From Platycnemis pennipes (lineage: Eukaryota > Arthropoda > Insecta > Odonata > Platycnemididae), in contig OW121847.1 of assembly GCA_933228895.1 (NCBI GenBank), positions 89,259,656-89,323,655 on the forward strand: 64,000 nt of DNA. Direction: 5' to 3'. Position numbers and translations under genes: made by a program. Below are positions 59,740 through 64,000 of this stretch, piece by piece; position 1 is the stretch's first letter, and every line of letters starts with the position of its first letter. Under the pieces are notes generated by a model. The model was not told the origin of the DNA. It searched no databases and saw only the letters and a list, made by a program, of their open reading frames with translations.

Positions 59740-61146
59740 TTAATGGCTGGTTTTCTCGTCTCACGCCTTGAGCTCCATGAAGAACTTTCGGAGTGGAATA
59801 ACAAGTCAGTACTGAGAAGAAAGAGTATTTCTTCGAATTTCTATCAAGAAGATTAAATGTGTCAGAACATACAGACGCTTTGAATTCTCTGAGTGGGTGC
59901 ATACGGAAACGTTTTTTGATATCATACGTAAAAAGGTGGGAGGAGAGCTGTCGTAATAATGACATATTCATTAGACAAATTAATGAATGGTTAAAGGAGT
60001 GCATTAAATTTCCAAACATTGTACTAACTTATTTACCAAGTACCTCTACACCTGTTGGCATCTATTTTTGGATAAATGCTAACCTTTCCTGGTACTAAAT
60101 TTTTGATAAAGTTTAATTAAACAATTTTGCAATTGAACTTCGTATTGGAAAAATTTATTAATACTTTATTACGCGCAACAGGACGACCGGTAAAAGAGTT
60201 TCACACTTCCTGTGATAGAGCAAGGAGAAGAAAAGCTCCAATTCTTAAAACTACTGCCTCTACTGCGGAACTCACTTTAGCAGCTACCATAAGTCTAAAG
60301 GAGAAAGGGTACATTTCGGCAGCTAAATGACTCACGAAAATAGCAACTACCACACCAACTAGGGCAACAAGTTTTATCGAAGTAGAGGAAAATTAATGTT
60401 ATCCAATCTGAGATGACTGTTGAGAAGGCTTTATCCCTTATTATTTCTACGGAGTTGACCAAGAGTCAATACATAACTCTGCGTAGCACAGCCTTAAGCC
60501 ACGGACATGACCTATATCCTAACTATGACCGAGTACTACTAGCTAAAAGCGCAGCATACCCAGAAGGAATAGTAGTCACAGAAAATGTGCGAAGTATATC
60601 TTCAAGCTCTTCTGAATCACACTGCATCACGGATTCTGGCGTGTTTCCTCAACTCAACCAACGGGAGAGGAAATAAATTGCTCATTGATTTGCAACTATG
60701 GGTTTGATGGCAGTTTGGGCCATTCTCAGTACAAACAAGTGCGGCAACGAAGGAATACATTTGATGAATTTTTATTCATGAGCTCCTTCGTGCCACTTCG
60801 CTTAGTAAATGATACTGCAGGCAACATACTCTGGATTCTCTAGTTATCCCATCACCAAAACGTTGTTTATGACGAATTGAAAATAATGCATAGGTAAAAA
60901 ACCCCCTTTCCTCTAACTCTAGGTGAGATAATCTGGTCTAATTCTCGGCCTTCATCTACAAGATTTTGCCGACCTATTCGCCTTCAGCAGGTAAAGGAGA
61001 CAAGGGAAATAGCAATTGCGGAAAGGAATCATCTTCAAAAACAAACTGATTACCTAAAAGCATTCAATAATAGAATCTACTCCATCACATTTTCTTTGCT
61101 GCTAACTATGATTAACGGAAAAGTAATTCTGATGTATTTAAAATGA
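59740..61146 (+). pseudogene. Transib (RAG1-related) transposase, broken
   Basis: Blocks in order, in shifting frames: RKRFLISYVKRWEESCRNND and INEWLKECIKFP (59859-60098); GRPVKEFHTSCDRARRRK and TAELTLAATISLKEKGYISA (from 60181, stop near 60328); VEKALSLIISTELTKSQY with SHGHDLYPNYDRVLLAKSAA (60413-60676); YGFDGSLGHSQYKQ (from 60679, stop 60841); SNSRPSSTRFCRPIR and ITFSLLLTMINGKVILMYLK (60898-61146). The Asp in GFDGS fits the first catalytic residue. The later TMINGKV has Asn where relatives, as I recall them, have Asp. The cysteine-rich region and last catalytic Glu are missing, so this copy cannot make an active enzyme. Confidence 0.7.
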
Positions 61147-61349
61147 CATTGTTATGAAATGCTAGTAAAGAATTAAAAAAGACCAATTCTCTTAGGTATG
61201 CAATTCATTGACCGGTAGTGGAAGTATGAGGTGCTACATCTGATTATATTTTTTCTACTGTCGCGACAGTTGCAGTCATACCACATGCGTCTAAATTTGA
61301 CTCAATGACATATCAACATATTACAAACAGAAAATTTTCTACGGATATT
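61147..61349. other. Transib internal noncoding remainder
   Basis: About 200 bases between the last transposase block and the right repeat. No further coding homology is seen, so the transposase C-terminal half has been deleted. Confidence 0.6.
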
Positions 61350-62344
61350 CCCGCTTAAGACCGTCAAAGGTTCCGCAATGTCATAAATGTCCCTTTTCGC
61401 AGGACCCATTTGGGACAGGGGCTTGGACCGTGACCTCTTCGGTGCATCTTTTAGCACGTGCGTGCGGGTAGGGGGCAAAAGGAATAAAAAACAATCCCAG
61501 GCGGTGTCTTTCTAGAAGGATTCATGGTCCACACGAAGACTACCCACTTTTTTGGTAAAAGGACGTAAATACGGAGTATGTTTCCCGAACGTTCGCAACA
61601 CAAATAACTTGAACGCTACTACACGTACAATTATCCGCTCGCTCGATACAATATTCTCACCATTTTCGACCATAGAGAGTCTGTGGAGGTTAGTGACAAT
61701 GTGTACAGTAGAAACGCGGCGAATCCGAAGCTTTAGGGTTCATTCCACGTGAGCAATGCAAGCGCGTCTCGGCATTTCCAGCCCCGGCGCCCGGAGTCGG
61801 ACCCCGGACGCGCGGTCGGAAAATCATATGTATTTTTCGGCGTCGCAAACTTATTTTTTATTTCTCTTCAGTTTCATATTTAAAAGTCTTCAGCAAACGC
61901 TCTGATATAAGTCACTTGACAGGTCTCTCCCTAAAATGCTAGATATTCTCTACTTTATGTGAAATTTTGTCCAAAAACAGCTTCCGCCATTTTGTAACGT
62001 AATAGCACACAAATGTTTTTAAAAATCTTCGAAACTAAAGCATATTAAAGGCAAAGCATAGTGTTAATAGATTATACCATTTTTTATTCGATCAAATTCC
62101 TCCCACAACGACACCATCAACATAACTTTGAAGATATTTGGAGAAAAAGGAAGTCGGGAGTTTTTTGGAAATTTGGTCATCTTTGAGCCCCTGTATCTAG
62201 CTAACGGTTTAGAATCATGGAAAATGACGTACTATTCCTTAATCAGCAATCTTTTGTGAGTACATGTGCGAAGTTTCAAGTCCATATCTCAAAAAAAGCG
62301 ATTTTTGAATTTTGTCCAAAAATTTCCGGTTTCCGACCACTGTG
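61350..62344 (-). repeat. Transib right terminal inverted repeat
   Basis: Reverse complement of the left repeat, ending CCGACCACTGTG at 62344. It carries the same heptamer, 22-base spacer and ACAAAATTC nonamer-like word in inverted orientation. The outward 66-codon frame here (61552-61752) is the mirror of 58872-59072 and reflects the duplication, not two genes. Confidence 0.92.
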
Positions 62345-62502
62345 CGGCGGTAAAGCCAGGGAGCGCGTAAAAGAACGAAAAAAAATTGCACAAGGTTGGG
62401 AACCCCTTCGCGAAGGATTCGCGAAGATTTTTTTTTATTTTTTGTACATGTTTCTTTCGGCCCAAAAAAAATTTCATCCGGGCGGGCCGTTGAACCATTA
62501 CA
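62345..62502 (+). repeat. 3' LTR, right part
   Basis: Starts with the duplicated CGGCG and continues GTAAAGCCAGGGAGCGCG, matching 5' LTR positions from about 55102 to 55259 with one difference (T for C near 62397). Ends ACCATTACA at 62502. Confidence 0.93.
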
Positions 62503-62729
62503 TCTATGTAAAATGTAAATTTAATCTCATGAGGAATAGGATATCATAATGGGAAGCGTGATGGGGCGAAATCCTAATGTAAACATTACAATGAAGCTGG
62601 AGTTACCGTATTGACTATCATTAGGCGAGATGGTCCAATGAAGACAGTCATTTAGAGAAAGATGAACGGAAAAATCGATAAAGAAAGGGATTTTGAGATA
62701 CATGGTAAACGTATCGAAAATGGGATAAT
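62503..62729. other. Unannotated flank between Gypsy element and LINE
   Basis: Nothing recognised. Confidence 0.5.
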
Positions 62730-63960
62730 TACGCCGTATTTCCGGTGGTCTTTTGATAGAATGCCTTCTTTTCCTGGGCTATTCTGCAGATTTTTTTTCC
62801 TTGCTTCGTCCATCTTTGGTTACTCGGCTTCCAAGGTAAGGTAACAGAACTCTTTCACCTCTTCCAGATTTTGTTTTTCCTAGTTTAACGTTGGTTTTGG
62901 AATGTTCTCCCTTGCTGCACACTAATAATTTAGTCTTATTGTTAATGATCTTTATCTGATATCTGGCCATTGTCCTTTCCATGGTTATCAGCATCTTATT
63001 CAGATCCTTCTCTGTCTCTGCTATGAGTGCTATGTCGTCAGCGAATCGCAGCCTGCTAATTTTTCTCCATGGATATTCACCCCAGAAGACTTCTCTTTGA
63101 TTTCATTGATGGTTCTCTCGATGTAATCATAAAAAATAACGGGATACAGTACGCAGCCATGTCTCACTTCTTCCCTTATTCTTCCTTCTTCACAGCTGGG
63201 TCCAGATTTAATCACAGCTACTTGGTTTTTATACCAACTGTGGATAATCCTTCTATCATTGTACGACACTCCAATTTCTTTCAGAAGTACAAGCATTGAA
63301 TTCCAATCCATGTTGTCAAAAGCCTTCTCTAAATCCACAAATGCAATGAAGGAGGTCGGTTTGTTCTTCTCCATTCTCTTCTCAATAAGCAGCCTAAGGG
63401 CCAGTATTGCTTCTCTTGTACCCTTACTTTTCCTGAGTCCAAAATGACCTTCAACCAGGAACTCCTCAGCTTTTCGTTCTATTCTTCTGTAGATGATTCT
63501 TGTCAATATATTTGATTCATGTGTTGTCAGGTTTATGATTTTAAAATTTTCGCATTTCTCAGCTCTCTTCTTTTTGGCAATAGGAATTACGATATTTTTC
63601 TCGACGTCCCTGGGTATTTCTCCTGTTGAGTACATGTTGCAGATGGTCCGGTAAAGACGGGTTATTTCTTTTTCTCCTGCATTTTTAATTAGTTCTCCAG
63701 GAATATCATCAATTCCAGAAGCCTTATTTATGCGAAGGTCAAACCAAAATCAAACCAAACCTTACTGCTGCGTCAAATTCCGATATTAATATAAATCCTC
63801 TTCGACTTTGCTTTCCTCTTCGATAGCTTTCGTGCAGAGATTGTTTCCGTAGTATAACTTTTCCAGATATTCTTTCAATCTCTTCACTTTGTCTTCATTT
63901 TCAATCAAACATTCTCCATTCTTGACCAATTTGATATTGTATCATGTTGAATACACACCT
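62730..63960 (-). pseudogene. LINE reverse transcriptase, partial
   Basis: Minus strand, entering from beyond the window. Pieces in order: NEDKVKRLKEYLEKLYYGNN (about 63900), KASGIDDIPGELIKNAGEKE, then the 201-codon frame 63030-63635 with FGLRKSKGTREAILALR, FIAFVDLEKAFDNMDWNSML and EVRHGCVLYPVIF. This is a reverse transcriptase fingers/palm. The catalytic FADD (RFADDIALIAETEKDL) follows near 63045 after a frameshift. MLITMERTMARYQIKI and LPYLGSRVTKDGRSKEK come next (62779-62994), and RIAQ-like remnants end near 62735. The Asp pair is present, but at least two frameshifts make it inactive. The YLGS block links it to family A. Confidence 0.85.
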
Positions 63961-64000
63961 TATAGAAGCCTAGCTACTCTTTCGTTTCTTTTTTCTTTCA

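Larger units (their letters stand above)
58280..62344. mobile_element. Transib-superfamily DNA transposon, long-TIR copy
   Basis: 4065 bp flanked by CGGCG target duplications (58275-58279 and 62345-62349). Transib elements make 5-bp duplications with a CGNCG-like preference and have termini beginning CAC. Here both ends start CACAGTGGTCGG. The terminal inverted repeats (58280-59275 and 61350-62344) are about 995 bp and almost identical, far longer than the short repeats I know for this superfamily. The middle holds a degraded transposase with RAG1/Transib-type blocks. Removing the element plus one duplication restores an uninterrupted LTR, which proves the borders. Confidence 0.88.
54458..62502 (+). 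mobile_element. Gypsy-type LTR retrotransposon with nested Transib
   Basis: Order: 5' LTR 54458-55259, primer site 55262-55280, gag 55412-56791, protease/integrase-tail remnant 56707-57474, polypurine tract 57614-57628, and 3' LTR 57629-58279 plus 62345-62502. The 3' LTR is split by a DNA transposon. Without that insert the element is about 4 kb. The two LTRs differ by only about three substitutions and two single-base length changes over roughly 800 bp, so insertion was recent. The flanking pentamers AATAT and TCTAT do not match well. The element lacks reverse transcriptase and must rely on proteins made by a relative. Confidence 0.9.

Noticed and set aside
58280..62344. hAT, P or CACTA-type assignment for the inserted transposon
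   Set aside because: hAT and P make 8-bp duplications and CACTA 2-3 bp. The 5-bp CGGCG duplication, CACAGTG ends and RAG1/Transib-type protein blocks fit Transib. A 3-bp reading (GGC with GCACAG ends) is possible by sequence alone but fits the protein less well.

Overview
The window looks like repeat-rich, gene-poor nuclear DNA of an arthropod, most likely an insect. It is AT-rich, with no operon-like organisation and no long open frame outside a retrotransposon. It holds pieces of at least seven kinds of eukaryotic mobile element: LINEs, a Gypsy-type LTR element, Transib, Helitron, pogo/Tigger, a GIY-YIG retroelement and tRNA-type SINEs. I could not identify any host protein gene, rRNA gene or functional tRNA gene. 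The species cannot be named from the sequence.

Layout of 1-54 kb: a field of broken elements. A short Helitron (about 9.35-10.48 kb) keeps a PIF1-type helicase remnant. One LINE family ('A') leaves 3' ends at 20.5 kb (-), 23.4 kb (+), 34.6 kb (-), 43.8 kb (+) and 53.7 kb (-). A reverse-transcriptase piece at 62.7-64.0 kb (-) is of the same or a related family. A second LINE family ('B'), ending in a GTAGAT-rich tail, leaves copies at 11.3, 13.1, 24.3 (-), 47.6 (-), 48.1 (-) and 49.4 kb. A retroelement RNase H lies at 20.0-20.4 kb (-), a pogo/Tigger transposase fossil at 24.8-25.5 kb and a GIY-YIG fragment at 39.8-40.2 kb (-). tRNA-like SINE heads are scattered between them. Several GC-rich or purine-rich islands (2.85, 22.7, 32.4, 35.4, 47.0 kb) carry no recognisable gene.

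Layout of 54.46-62.50 kb: the main structure is a young nested insertion. An LTR retrotransposon (Gypsy type) has two LTRs of about 0.8 kb, a lysine-tRNA-like primer site, an intact gag frame and a polypurine tract. Its pol is reduced to the start of a protease fused directly to an integrase tail; reverse transcriptase, RNase H and the integrase core are gone. Its 3' LTR is split by a 4065-bp DNA transposon of the Transib superfamily, the transposon group related to RAG1. That element is flanked by the 5-bp duplication CGGCG and has near-identical terminal inverted repeats of about 995 bp. Its termini begin with CACAGTG, the V(D)J recombination-signal heptamer, and a nonamer-like ACAAAATTC follows after 22 bp. 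Its transposase is broken in several places, so this copy is probably moved in trans.

Functionally, almost every element here looks non-autonomous. The two most recent ones keep good termini but lack a working enzyme, which points to active partners elsewhere in the same genome.
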